DNA from: Fistulifera solaris
Lineage: Eukaryota; Bacillariophyta; Bacillariophyceae; Naviculales; Stauroneidaceae
Assembly (NCBI GenBank): GCA_030295235.1
Contig: AP026158.1
Location: 62,001 to 126,000 of the forward strand
Length of the DNA stretch: 64,000 nt
Direction: 5' to 3'
Shown in pieces: positions 20,206 through 32,337 of this stretch. A program made the translations under genes and the position numbers. The notes under the pieces are model-generated. The model was given only the letters and a program-made list of their open reading frames with translations, was not told the DNA's origin and did no database searches. Numbering within the stretch: position 1 is the stretch's first letter; each line of letters begins with the position of its first letter.

Positions 20206-22017
20206 CACGGCTTAACATCGTCTCTCACTTCCAAGAAGTGCAAAGCATGTTCGTATCGACTGGGTGTATGATCTTGTAGCATATTCCCATCGATAAAGAT
20301 ACCATCTTCGACAGCTTCCGTGGATCGCAGACTTTGGCATTGTAGGATATTTTATCATCATCGAAATCATTAGAGTCGTCCGTTCGCTGTATCCAAAGGA
20401 CGTTCGATGCTGGAATTTCCAATACGGGAGCACCCGCTTTGGGTGGTAAACGCTTGGTCTTGGCCTCTTGGACCAATTTTACGAGCTTTTCGTCTGGATC
20501 GGATTGCCTTGCCAAAACTCGGAATTTCTGCCACAGTTTTGGACGCTGATTGCCCACCGCGCTAAGGCTGGCCAGTAAATGCCGTACCGAGTCCACAGAC
20601 AAAAAGGGTACAACATCGCGGTCGTAAATGTACCCAGTACAAGAATTCAATGCGGATTTTGGTACAAACTCCAAAGGAGAAAATACCGGAGGCGTTGCGT
20701 AAGCAAAGCACCGAACGTTGCGACCTTCCACCAATTTTCGTTCCTCTTGATGGCACAAAATATGCAGCAGGCATGCGGTACCGGCTCCTAACGAGTGACC
20801 AGTCAAAACCAGCTCGTAATTCTCATTCGACCGCAGCACTTTCATCACAGTCTCTCTCGCCGCTTCCCACACGCGCTCTGCCATGTTTGCCATTTCGGCG
20901 TGAGCTTCTCCGCCACAAAATGGACGCGACTGCGCCGCTACATCCACCACAATTTCGGAAAAGAAAATGTCCCGCGAATGGCCAAGACGACTTGTTTGTT
21001 GATATGATCGACGGCAACAAAATGCCGCAAATGGTAACCATCCGTATCGTGATCCAAATCCAACGAAACAATGTCTTCTTCTGGTACACCAACATGATCG
21101 CTCACGAGTGTTCGTGTCATGCTATTGGCGCGACTATCGAAACGTCCATCAATACCGATTTGCACCGATCGTATCATACTATTTCCATAAGCGGCGGTCG
21201 CGTATTTCATGAATCTGAACCAAAATTGTGAATGTAAGAAAGCGTCGGGACCAACTAGAAGTCAAAAATAAAAGAAGAATACGTACCGATACGATTCTTC
21301 TTCCGTGGGTATATTCTTGGATGCACTCTGCTTCAAGGCTTCATCTCGCCGATCGCCCACCGTAAGATACTGCTGAATTTCCCGTAACGCGAGTATATTT
21401 CCCAATAATCGCAACGACAATGCCTTGGTAATTTCCATATCAATCTCGGTCGTTTTCAAGTAGTCACGAAAGGCTTGTATGGTCGGCTGTAAGCGTTCAA
21501 ATTGTGATCGATCGGACCACAAATTGGTCAACGAACTTGACAAAAAGCCCGCCACCGAAAAGACATCAGCAACTCCGCGGCGCCATCCTTCTTCAATGGA
21601 TCGTTGCAGTCGTTTTCCTTTATTTTGCCAAGTAGGATCCTTCATGGACTTTTTGATGTTTTCTCGTTCCGATTCATCGAGCGGCAATTGACTCTGACTC
21701 TCCAGAGTTTCTGCTTCGGTGAACGCCGTACTATTCGTGTCATCGTCGCGTTTGACGCGATCTATGCTTCCTCCTGTCGCAAAATAAGTCCGCAATGGTT
21801 CGAGTAACAGATTTTTCTTGCGATAATTCGCAGGAAATGTACGAAATCGATTGGGTACAACAGCCGCCGTCGACATGCCCACGGCGAACAAGGGTGTTCG
21901 ACGGAATTGCCGGTTGCAAGAAGGTCGAGCCGTCAAGAGAAAAGCGCCCAAAAGCGTTGTCATTGTCATGGTTACCCACATAGATTTTTCGAAACACTGA
22001 AGAATTGTAGAAAGCAT
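20206..22017 (-). CDS. Class 3 (Fungal-lipase-type) lipase
   Basis: Alpha/beta-hydrolase lipase of about 579 aa. The first 250 residues begin with a hydrophobic segment (MTMTTLLGAFLLTA), so membrane or plastid targeting is possible. After a GT-AG intron (21215-21286) come AYGNSM, VVLAIRGTFS (oxyanion region), VVDVAAQSRPF and the nucleophile elbow LTGHSLGAGTA with the catalytic Ser; YDRDVVPFLS supplies the candidate Asp region. The frame changes near 20959-20962 (one absent base; RGTFS continues as SEIVVDV) and again between 20265 and 20340, after which a downstream frame gives GNMLQDHTPSRYEHAL, where the family's catalytic His is expected, and stops at 20206. Probably acts on glycerolipids; the substrate is not determinable here. 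Confidence 0.85.
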
Positions 22018-22704
22018 CTACAATAGTTCCATCACGAGAAAGGCGATCAAATTTTTCGATGCGTTTCTTTTCGTGAACATGAACGGGTGTGATTGAGAAG
22101 AGAGTGAGACATCAAAAAAAAAAAAACCATAAGGGTGTCTCGCACGACTGGTAGCAGTCACGAAAAAAGGTACCTAGCAATATACACTTTGGTAGTATTC
22201 TCGCGTTGCCATGAATCCTGTTAGACAGTCTTCCGACAAAGAAAGTGAATGAAACGAAGGTGGCCAACGACGATTTGTCGGAGAAAGGATCCATTACTTG
22301 TTTGGAAATAGTTTCGGATGAAGTTGATAGCTTCTCGACCTGCACTACTATTATTATTGACTCTGACTCTTTCTCGACTTTCCTTCGAGTACGTGGTTCT
22401 AAGGACAAGCCCTCCATGACTATGGCTAATAAAGATCCAAGACAATGCCCAAATCGTGTTCCACTTGTTGTCCAAATAAATTCGATGCTGTCGGACTGCA
22501 GCGACCTGGCGGATGACGAATATTGCTGCCTCTAAACTAGAGAATTTATCGATTTTTGATATTTTCAAGTATCGGAAAGCATCGATAGCAACGGGGACGA
22601 AACACCGCAGCATGACTGTAGTGATTTACTCTGTGATATAGTTTTCTTGTCATAGTGAAAAACAACAAAATTAAGATTTCTGAGATGTCTTTCCAAACTA
22701 GTGT
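22018..22704. other. Intergenic region upstream of the lipase
   Basis: About 0.69 kb between the lipase start and the SMU1 stop on the same strand. A 96-codon frame at 22245-22535 lacks an ATG at its start and has no recognisable domain. Nothing else seen. Confidence 0.4.
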
Positions 22705-24565
22705 TCATTTCCACAACACCAGCTTTCCTTTGGACTGTCGTTTGTCATTGCTGAAAGCTCCGAGTATGTGTTTATAAGGGTGGTAAAGCATGGCAGAGAT
22801 TTCTGCAACCTGTGCTTCTTGTGATCGAGAGCCTTGTGTTGCAAAATCACGAATCGACGATACAAGTTCTCCGGTCTTCACATTGAACACGGCACATTCG
22901 CCATTTTCTTGTACAGCATACAGTGTATGTTGAGATGATGACAAGGTCGCGGCCACTATTACGCTGGGAGTCACAAAGCGCTGCTCCACAATTCCTTCTA
23001 AGCTTACAATGAACGCCGCAGTACTGCGAGGAACCATCAGGAGCTTTTCGTTTTGTAATGAAATCACATTATTAACCGGCATTGCGTCAGTCCCATCCGA
23101 AAACGTATTCACTACCATGCTCTGACCTACTGCGAAATGATCTCGTGGCTTTAAAATATTTGAAACTTCTCCGGTAGATTGGTTCCATATTCGGACTGTT
23201 CCATCACCACTGCTTGTCGCCACCAAAGTCTCTTCTCCGCCGATTGTAACATAGTGACACGATGTGATGTAGGATGTATGTCCCCGAAATTCTTTCGTGC
23301 AATGAGCTTTGAACTTGATTCGACTTCCTTGCCCATCTAGCTTCAATTCTTGGATGCTGTATTCACTCACTACCGAGCCGCTCGCCATCAAAAGGTATCG
23401 GTCACTTTCGGGTCTAAACGACAACGACGTGACGGGTTCCTTCCCTACCACTGAGATTTTTTCCAAAGACGATCCCGTGTGCAAACTCCACAGCACGACA
23501 GTCCCGTCTGTGGACCCACTCGCCAAGTACTTGCCATTGTAGGAAATGGCGAGTGCCGTGACCGCGGCATCATGCCCCATGAGTTTATCTTCCTTTTGGT
23601 ATTCATAGTCTTGAATATTGAGTTTCGAGTATTGTTGACGAGCATCCCATATTTCAATCAGTCCATCCGATGATCCGGTAATTAAATTGGCTCCGTCGGG
23701 TGTAAACACGGCCGCTTCACAGGTGGCTTTTTTACCAAATGAGATTGTGGAGTAGATGGCCTGTGGAATCGGTTCCATTTCGTTTGGTACATACTGATCA
23801 AGATCATCGACCGCCACAGCTTCTCCACGAACGCTCCCCAGTACCAAATCAAATTGTTTCTTGCGCTTGTTGCATTTCTTCTCGTTCTTGTTTTCATTAT
23901 CCTTATCGTCACTTGTAGTATATTGCTTCGTTTGCGGCAACATGCCAGTATGCGATTGCCATTGTACGGCTTGTTGCAGCAACATTGGTAAACGTTGACG
24001 CGGATGTGAAGGAACACAATCTTCAATGAGTTCTACCAATCGCTCTCGCGAGGCTGCTAACGAACCACCCTCGTAATAATGATGCGGCACGGGCGCTTGC
24101 GGATTTATTTGTCGCACAGCCGCCAAAGCCGCTAAATTCTGTTCGATCAAACGACCCCACGTCGTTGTCGTTCCCAACGCTACATCAGGAACAGACTGCT
24201 CGTGTAGAAAATGCTGCACGAACCGATACGTTGCGTACGCGACATCCCATTCCCCCTTGATCGGCCAACTCTAAAATTGTACACGCGTACGCCTGTGCTT
24301 GCAGGGACGTCACGTACGGATTCCGCTGCGGATCCATGGCTTCCAGTGCGGTCAAAACGGCATCCCACTGCCCCGTTTTGATCCATTGCGGTAACGAATC
24401 TTTCACAAAACTGGCCGCTAAACCAATCTTGGTTTCTTGTTGCAACGTCCGTGCGGTTTGATGATGTCCCTGTTCGGTCAAATGCGCACCAATGAGACGT
24501 AAAATGTCATCGGATTTAATTTCGAGTGTATTGTTTGTATGTGTTGCTTTGTAAAACTTGCTCAT
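22705..24565 (-). CDS. SMU1: SMU1-like spliceosomal WD40 protein
   Basis: Partner of RED in spliceosome activation. The N-terminus matches the SMU1 LisH/CTLH arrangement: LEIKSDDILRLIGAHLTEQG, then ARTLQQET, FVKDSLPQWIKTGQWDAVL. Further on, LPMLLQQAVQWQSHTGMLP and FDLVLGSVRG fit the linker of SMU1, followed by WD40 repeats (FTPDGANLITGSSDGLIEIWD, KYLASGSTDGTVVLWS, LVATSSGDGTVRIWN). One frame change at the G run on the minus strand (24252-24256) fits one extra base and restores LADQGEWDVAYATYRF. Corrected length is about 619 aa, longer than human SMU1 (513 aa) because of a Lys/Asn-rich insert near residue 220. Assignment rests on the N-terminal block plus the WD40 array. Confidence 0.85.
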
Positions 24566-25701
24566 TTTTGAATAATAGCTTGAATAACTCAGTCAGATGT
24601 ACCTGGTATTGTTTTATGGTTGTTGTTGTTCAGATAACTACCCGGCTGGACGAAGTTTTTACACATCAATGGGCCTCACTAGACTCGACAATCGACTCAA
24701 TTTGATTCGAGTCACGAATTGCGTCTAAGGTACATCTTTCCATAAAATGAAAATGTTCTTGTCAAACAGGTGCTTTTAGATCAATGAGAGAAGGGATCAT
24801 GGATGGTAACTCAATCCAGCAATTAGAATTGTGAAAGCTGTTTCATGTCTGGCATGGCATAGCAATCAATTCCGTCAAACAATAAAGTTTAGAAGTTCAC
24901 GTCAATATACGTACTTTACCGTACATCCGAAAGAACGACCACCCTTTGTTCGACGACGAAGACTCCTCAACACTCACGTTCCGGGATCATCTCTAATAGA
25001 ATGACGTTGCCCGTGGCTCGGTGGCACTCGATCATTCGCTTCTTCCAAGTTCAATCAAGAAATGCTCGTTGCCGCAACTCTCTATAGAAAAACAACGATT
25101 CATTCAGATTCATGACTGCAATCAATCGTGTCAAATAATGTCAACCATGTGACGACATCTTCGCACATCGTCAAATAATTTTTCCACGATTGTCCTGTTT
25201 CTTTCTTTTCTTTTTTTTTTTTTTTTTTTCAAACCAAAAACGCGCGAATGAACGGCAAATTTGTGGAGCCTTGCGGGCGCGCACGAGTCAATGACGTGGA
25301 CAAACCTACAAGAATGTTCCAGGATGACCTTGGTTCCGTTTTTGCTAAGGAAAAACACAAACCAAAAACTCTTTTGTTGACTACGGATTGCACGATTGCA
25401 CTTCGGTGCGGTCCACGTGTCACGCTGCTAAATACCCAAATGGGGCACTCACAATTACTCCCCCAACGGAAAAGTCACGCGGTAACAATTCTTTTAGTAC
25501 TGTAAATTCTTCCCACCATAACACCAAATTCGAGCGAAGTAAGTTGTGTTCGATCCTGCGAACTACACCACGGTTCGACGGATCCATTTTCCGCCTCTTC
25601 ATTTCTTTCTTCTCACTTTATTGTTGACCAGCAAAAAAAGAAAGAGAATCTTTTTATCTTTCATAAAATCTCTGTTTTGTTTCGTGAACGACAAAGCAAA
25701 C
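24566..25701. other. Divergent intergenic region
   Basis: About 1.1 kb between SMU1 and the first carbonic-anhydrase-like gene. It has a TACCTGGTA motif at 24600, immediately upstream of SMU1, and a run of about 19 T at 25211-25229. Frames across 25248-25600 have no recognisable features. Confidence 0.5.
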
Positions 25702-27378
25702 ATGATGAGACTGATGTTGGAGTGCATTGTTGTGGCTTTTCTGGTCGCTTTAACGTTTGCCGACGACGATGGGGCGAACCGTCCGGCCGAGTACGATCGT
25801 TTCAATTACGATACCACCGTCCGCGCGAACGATCACAACGACTACGGCCCTGAAGATTGGATTCGTGTGCGATGCCCAGATACACAAACCTGCTTGGGGT
25901 GGCCCGATTCTTTTGATGAAGCCATCGGATGGTCCTTCCCCGAGAATTCGTGTCAGTGGTGTCCGCAAGGCCGTGGATGTGGCACTCATCATCAAAGCCC
26001 CATTAATGTGTATCGCGAAGTGGTGAACGAGAACGACCGATTGCACAATGTGTGCATTGATGGGCACTGGATGAAGTACTTTGATAGCACGTGCACTTGG
26101 GACGAACTAGTGCGCAACAACGCCTTTTCGATTGAACGCCATACACTCAAGATTGCGCAGCCGACCGAGCAAATGGCGGATGGATCCTTCCGTATTGGTT
26201 GCCAAAATGAATTGGGTCGCCGTTGGGGAAAGATTGATTTCGCCAAGGGATTTTCGGATTGGTGGCATTTGAGCCACGTGGACTTGCACGTGCCGTCGGA
26301 ACACACCCAAAACGGCAAGCGATACGATGGTGAAATTCAAATGTATCACTTTTATTCCGTCTCTGGAGAACAAGCCGGTGTCAACAATGAGGTAAACATA
26401 TTGGATGATTTCGAGTGAAATTGTGGCCGTGACGGAAATCACAAATGTGTGTCTTACACTATCTTTTCTCTTGAACTCCATTCTTCACTCGCAGATGGGT
26501 ACAGTGACTGTGTTTTTGCAAGTGTATGATAATGCTCCCGATTACGGTACACTGAATCGCGTCATTTGTCAATGGCGTAAGGTCGAAGATCAAACCCGTG
26601 CCGCTTGTGGCTTGCCCAGTGTTGAAACGGAATATCCCGGATGTCACGTTTACACGCGGGGACGTGGCGTTTCGACGTCGTCCGGATTGCGTTCCTTGTC
26701 CGAGACGAATAACAACTCGACCCTTCCTCCCAAACCCAAGTCCGCGCACGACATTCTCATGCACAATTATTTACATCCCGAAAATATTATGCCCATCACC
26801 ATGGATGAAGAGGACTACAAGGACGAAGATGACTTTGACTGGGCCGCCTTTATTGCGGCACAATACGAGAATGATCGCCAAGTCCAGAATCGTCGTCACT
26901 TGTTGAATTACGATCACGTCGGTACTTGGCACAATTACTGGCCCCTCATTGACAGTCGAACGGAATACTATTATCGATACGGTGGTACACAAACGGTCCC
27001 TCCCTGCTACGGTCGATTCGTTCTCGGGAACAATCGTGCCCAAACCAACAATTGGCGTGTCATGAAAGATCCTATTCGTATTTCGCAGCGACAATTGAAT
27101 GAGTTGCATCGTTTGTTGCGCGAGCGCATCGCACCCCCGATGATCCCCTCGTGGCCTGCCAAGCCGATACGGCCGCCAAAGTCGATCCAGTCACCGGCTT
27201 TGTCGATGTCGCCCGTCCGTTACAAAACAATGACAAGGCGCATCACATGGTGTATTGTGAATGCGAGAACTGGGGCAGTCAATGGGAAGAAGACAAGGAA
27301 TATTGCCGTATCTTTCGCAATGACAAGAATGCTCGTTTGTTTCAGCATCCTTACAACTTTTATACCGATGGGTTTTAG
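25702..27378 (+). CDS. Alpha-carbonic-anhydrase-like secreted protein, copy 1
   Basis: Signal peptide MMRLMLECIVVAFLVALTFA, then a mature protein of about 500 aa. The alpha-CA core reads THHQSPINVY, WWHLSHVDLHVPSEHTQNGK and DGEIQMYHFYSV. By eye, the three zinc-ligand positions of classic alpha-CAs (HxH and the His of ELHLVH) are Asp, His and Gln here. A GT-AG intron at 26392-26494 falls right after NNE. The C-terminal half includes an acidic DEEDYKDEDDFDWAAF block, PPCYGRF and a conserved tail HPYNFYTDGF. The frame changes at the C run 27134-27138 (one absent base); corrected length is about 524 aa. Likely in the secretory route or a plastid-surrounding compartment. The tandem partner at 27970 shares architecture and intron position. 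Catalysis should not be assumed. Confidence 0.82.
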
Positions 27379-27969
27379 TGGAAAGGGGTTGAGCGCTGGT
27401 GAGGTTCTCGTGTCGATGTCGATGGTTGGTCTAAATAATCTATTTCCTCGATGGGACATGCTATTTTCGGCCTGCTGGTTCGGATTTGTGTGGTTTGTGA
27501 TTTTGTGAGACGGCCGGCGGAAAAGATCGGGTCACGATTGATTTCCCTCTACTAGCTACTAGCTACTATAACATAATAATTGTCCTGTGATACGTTTTTT
27601 CGTGTACTTTTTTCCAATCATTGCATTGGCACTGTGATTCCGAATGCAGTTCGAGCCGTTAATGAATTGTAGCACAATGGATGCTTTCACCTATGTGCGT
27701 CCCCAATTTCCCTTCTTCAACGGAAATGAGCGCACTCTTTCGTGGCATATTCACAAAATTGTTTCGTCTTTCCCCCGATTGATTCCCTCCAACTCCGCCG
27801 TCCGCCAAAAGGGCGCGGAAGAAATCATTTTGAGGCTGTTTTGTTGGGCAGCATCTTCTGTCATTTTATTTTGTTTGGTTCGTCTTCCGCTCTCTCTCTC
27901 TCTCTTGTGTTGGAGCTCGTCTGTTGACGCTGAGACTCTACCGTTTATTCTACAGTTTCGAACATCAAC
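27379..27969. other. Intergenic region between the alpha-CA copies
   Basis: About 0.59 kb holding the 3' end of copy 1 and the promoter and leader of copy 2, with a CT-rich tract near 27885-27905 close to the expected transcription start. No other gene seen. Confidence 0.5.
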
Positions 27970-29630
27970 ATGCCCCGCATTGCTGTACGAGCCGCCCTCG
28001 CGGTCCTCCTCGCTACTTCGTCGACCTTTGCCGACGACAGCTCGAATCGTCCGGCCGAGTACGATCGCTTCAATTACGAAACGACCGTTCGAGCAACTGA
28101 TCACAACGACTACGGCCCCGAAGACTGGATCCGTGTGCGCTGTCCGGACCCAAAGACGTGCTTGGGATGGCCCGATTCCTTTGACGAAGCCATCGGATGG
28201 TCTTTCCCCGAAAACTCGTGTCAGTGGTGCCCCGCGGGCCGTGGTTGCGGTGTGACGCATCATCAGAGTCCGATCAACGTCTATCGTGATGTACAGATTG
28301 AAGGAGACCCTTTGTATAACCCGTGCATTGATGGGCACTGGATGAAGTTCTTTGATAGCACGTGTACGATGGAAGAATTGCAGCGCAACAACGCGTTTAC
28401 GATTGAGCGACATGCGCTCAAAATTGCGCAGCCCACCGAGCAGTTGGCGGACGGATCCTTTCGTATCGGCTGTCAAAGTGAGTTGGGACGTCGTTGGGGC
28501 AAGATTGATTTCGCCAAGGGATTCTCGCAGTGGTGGCATTTGAGTCATACCGACTTGCATGTCCCCTCGGAACACACACAGAACGGCAAGCGATACGATG
28601 GTGAGATTCAGTTGTATCACTTTTATTCTGTCTCTGGAGAAGAAGCTGGTGTGAACAACGAGGTAAGAAGATGATCGTTCGTCCTATTGTCAACGATACG
28701 TCGTTCGTGAATCTCAACGAGGCCTTCTGCTGTCTACTACAGATGGGTACTGTGAGTTTCTTTTTGCAGTCGTACGATGATACCCCCGATTACGACATGT
28801 TGAATCGCGTCATTTGTCAATGGCGTCGTGCGGAAGATCAAAATCGTGCCGCCTGTGGATTGCCCAGTGTCGAAACCGAGTATCCCGGTTGCCACAGCTA
28901 TTCCAGAGGAAATGCCGCTTCGACTACCGCCGGTCGCAACTTGCGCACGACCGTAGAGGCCAACGCGACACTTCTCGAGAAACCCCTTTCGGCACACGAC
29001 ATTATCATTCACAACTATCTCAATCCTACCGGTGAGCGCAAAACCATCACCATGGATGAAGAGGACTACAAGGACGAAGACGACTTTGACTGGGCCGCAT
29101 TCATTGCGGATGTTTACGAAAACGAGCGTCAGGTCCAGAATCGTCGTCATTTGAGAGACTACGACCACGTCGGTCCTTGGCACAACTACTGGCCTCTTAT
29201 TGGAGTCAAGACAGAGTATTACTACCGATACAGTGGCTCACAAACGATCCCTCCGTGCTACGGTCGCTTCGTTGAAGGCAACAATCGCGCGCAAACCAAC
29301 AACTGGCGTGTGATGAAAGATCCCATCCGCATCTCCAAGAGACAATTGGCTGAATTGCACCGCTTGTTGCGCGAGCGTATCGCTCCCCCCACGGATCCTC
29401 TCGTGGCCTGCCAACCGGATACGGCCGCGAAAGTAGACCCCACCACCAATTTTGTGGACGTGGCGCGGCCTTTGCAACAAGTCGAAAAGGCGCACCACAT
29501 GGTGTATTGCGAATGCGAGAACTGGGGCAGTCAGTGGGAAGAAGACAAGGACTACTGTCGTATTTTTCGGGACGATCGCAACGCACGATACTTTCAACAC
29601 CCTTACAACTTTTACACGGAAGGATTTTAA
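27970..29630 (+). CDS. Alpha-carbonic-anhydrase-like secreted protein, copy 2
   Basis: Intact 526-aa paralogue of the gene at 25702, in the same orientation. The presequence MPRIAVRAALAVLLATSSTFA is a different signal peptide from copy 1, while the mature N-terminus (RPAEYDRFNY) is nearly identical. It keeps HHQSPINVY, SHTDLHVPSEHTQNGK and DGEIQLYHFYSV, so the same Asp/His/Gln replacements occur at the zinc-ligand positions. The GT-AG intron at 28663-28742 is at the same codon boundary as in copy 1 but is unlike it in sequence. Divergence is concentrated in the signal peptide, introns and the Ser/Thr/Asn-rich segment before the acidic block. The tail reads HPYNFYTEGF. This reads as a tandem duplication old enough for introns and leaders to diverge. 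Confidence 0.87.
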
Positions 29631-30422
29631 ACAGTTAATGCACTAGAATCTTCTTATATACATCATGTTACTGATTATTACAAAGCGAGCCACCGATTTT
29701 TCTTTAATGATTAATGATGGCTGTGTTTATCAAACGTCTTTGAATTGGTGAGGATTCGTGGGCTTTAAAACATCTTGCATCTACAAAGAGTAAATTGCCT
29801 ACAGCGATGCAATGATGCGCTGCTTTCGACTCGCGCCATTTAACTAGCAAGTACCCAGAGTATGGTCCGGAGATAAGATGATATAAAATCGTATCAAATG
29901 GGCTGTACAACTTGCATTGTGCTTCGTGCTACACGGGAAATAGGAACTTGAATGGGTTTGAATTTTAGACATTTTAGTTTTACTAGCGAGACCATAGTCT
30001 CTGTCTAGAGACGACAAGTTTGCACAGATGATCATGTATGTTGTAAAATCCCTGGAATTTATGGCGCTCCTGGACAGCTCAAACGGCCTCTTACTACGTT
30101 GGCTATCATCCTGTACCTAGCGCGTGGCGTGTTCGCTGTCCGACGCTCGATACTTTTAGGCCTTGGGTAGGCCTAGCCTCTAGCTCGAATCAGGCCATGG
30201 GCGTAATTCCAAATAGCCTTCATAACTTTATGGTGTTGCTCTGTACAGACAGATTTTGCTAGGTATTTGGCTCCTTCTCGTCAGAAAAAGCCTTGAAATC
30301 TTTGAAACGATTTGCTTGTCTTGACAACCAGAAATAATTGGATCTTTCGACAAACAGCTTCTCCCTTTTCATTTTCACGCCAACGCAGGATCTTTTGCAG
30401 TCTTTAAAGCCCCAGTCCCAAC
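29631..30422. other. Intergenic region upstream of the NikA-like gene
   Basis: About 0.8 kb. I looked for an upstream exon that could add a signal peptide to the NikA-like protein and did not find one; the frame leading into its ATG is closed by a stop about 15 codons upstream. No other gene recognised. Confidence 0.45.
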
Positions 30423-32337
30423 ATGAGCGATTCCATCAATAAGAATTGCCGAGCCCTGACCGTGGACTTTGTCCTTCGTGACGATGATCCGGAAATGGCG
30501 GCCGTCGAAGACGATATCCGCCGGGATCTGTTGAAACTCAACATTCAGGTCAACACGCGGATGTTGAATGCTTCCGATTACGGTGATGCGGAACGCAATG
30601 GAGATTTCAATCTGTTGTTCACGCGTACTTGGGGAGCACGTAAGTACAAAGATGATTCGTATGAGACTGTTGTGTCAAAGCAGCCTCACCTTTCACTGCG
30701 GTGTTGTCAACCTTCTCCGTATCTTCGCCCCTCCTGTTCAATCTTCTTTATTACACGGATGATAACCAAAAGCTTACGATCCCCACACGTACTTGAATTC
30801 GTGGGCCATTCCGGCGCACGTCGAGTACGCGGCCTCGGCGCAAATGCACCCACCCCTCACCCGCGAAGACTTTCTCACCAAGGTCAAGAATGTGCAACGC
30901 GAAACCGATCCTTCCAAATTACAACAGCAGTGGACCGAAATTCTCAACGACATTCATCAACAAGCCATCTTTTTTGCCCTTGTGGGGGACCCGTATCCCT
31001 TATGTCGTGAGTCGTCGTTTGACCGACTTTACCCCCAGTCCCCAAGCCTTTTCGTATCCTCTCGAATCGGTCCGCATTGTGGAAGGTTCCGCCAATGTCA
31101 CCATTGCACCCGGTGCCGGTGGTTCCTTGTTTGAATCGGTGGGATCCATGAATCCGCACCAATACTTTCCGAACCAACTCTTTGCTCAAGCGTGGTTGTA
31201 CGAAGGTTTGGTCGCGTACGGCCAAGACGGAGAAATCTTACCGGCCTTGGCCACACAGTGGTCGACGGAAGAGATCGAAGGGGTGGTCAACGTGTAACAT
31301 TTGTGTTGCGCAAAAATGTCACATTCCACGATGGGGCGGCCTGGAATTGTGCCGCCGCCAAGTTGAACTTTGATCACGTACTATCGGACATTGTGCGCGA
31401 ACGTCACGGATACATGGGTTTGACGGCCATTCTCCAGAGTTGGACGTGTACTGATGCCGGTGAATTTGTGTTGGAAACCAGTGAACCCTTCTATCCGTTG
31501 TTGCAAGAGTTGACGTACATTCGTCCCTTGACGTTTGCGTCGCCCAACGCGTTTGCGCAAGGCCTCGATTCGCATCCGGATCAGCACAATTCCTGCAATC
31601 CGGGTGACTTTGGTTCGAGTTGGACGCATTTGGAGAAAGAAGTCACGTGCGCGGGTCTCAAATACCCGGCGGGTACGGGACCGTTCAAGTATGTCTCTCG
31701 AGTCACCAACGACGATGGCAAGGACACGCAGGTGGTCTTTGCCCGTCATGACACGTATTGGGGGACCGTACCCGGCATTGAGAATTTGATCATTCAAGCG
31801 TACGACAGTACGGAAGATGTCGAAGCTGCTCTGTTGGACGGCACATTGGACATGGCGTTGGGGGTCGGCCCCTTGACCGCGAAACAGGTGCAAGCTTTGA
31901 AATTCTCGCATTCCGACGTATTGGATGTCCGTCATTCCGATGTTTTGCAGCATGCGTTGGTGGTGATGAATACCGGTAAATCACCGACGGACGAGATTAC
32001 CGTCCGTCGCGCCATCACGCACGGCATTGACAAGAATACGTTCATTCAAAACGAATTTGCCGGCCTCGAGCAGCCCGTCGCGCAGTTGTTGCCATTCACG
32101 GCTCCGTATTGCGACGTCGATTTGTCTCCGAAATGGAGTTATGATTTTGAAAAGGCCCAGTTGATTAACTGTCCTGTCGAAGGCGATAATAGTTTGAGCA
32201 GTGGAGCCATTGCTGGAATTGCCATTGGAGGATTGGCCTTTGTGGCCTTGTTGATCTTTGTCGTGCGTCTCGTGCAAGCAGAGAAGCAAGGCAAACCCGT
32301 CTTTGCTCCTTCGACGAAGGGAGAAAGTAATATGTAA
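30423..32337 (+). CDS. NikA-like solute-binding protein, halves in swapped order, with C-terminal membrane anchor
   Basis: Family 5 (nickel/peptide) periplasmic binding protein, a bacterial-type fold, in a gene with an intron (30640-30772, GT-AG, joining TWGA to PYDPH). The first 200 residues match the C-terminal third of E. coli NikA: LTVDFVLRDDDPE, FNLLFTRTWGAPYDPHTYLN, WAIPAH. The Trp, Tyr and His of NikA's metal site (W398, Y402, H416 by memory) are all present. The next 330 residues match the NikA N-terminal part: GSMNPHQYFPNQLFAQAWLYEG, FVLRKNVTFHDG, LTYIRPLTF, VVMNTGKSPTDE, up to YDFEKAQLI. One membrane helix (AIAGIAIGGLAFVALLIFVV) and a short basic tail follow. No signal peptide is visible at MSDSINKN. 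The frame changes near 30979-30988 (extra base) and 31280-31283 (absent base); neither is at the half-to-half junction. About 593 aa. Confidence 0.8.

Noticed and set aside
22245-22535. 96-codon acidic frame upstream of the lipase
   Set aside because: No ATG at the frame start, no homologous feature; kept only as intergenic.
27644-28255. 203-codon frame overlapping the start of alpha-CA copy 2
   Set aside because: Shadow frame over the signal peptide and CA domain; it has no features of its own.
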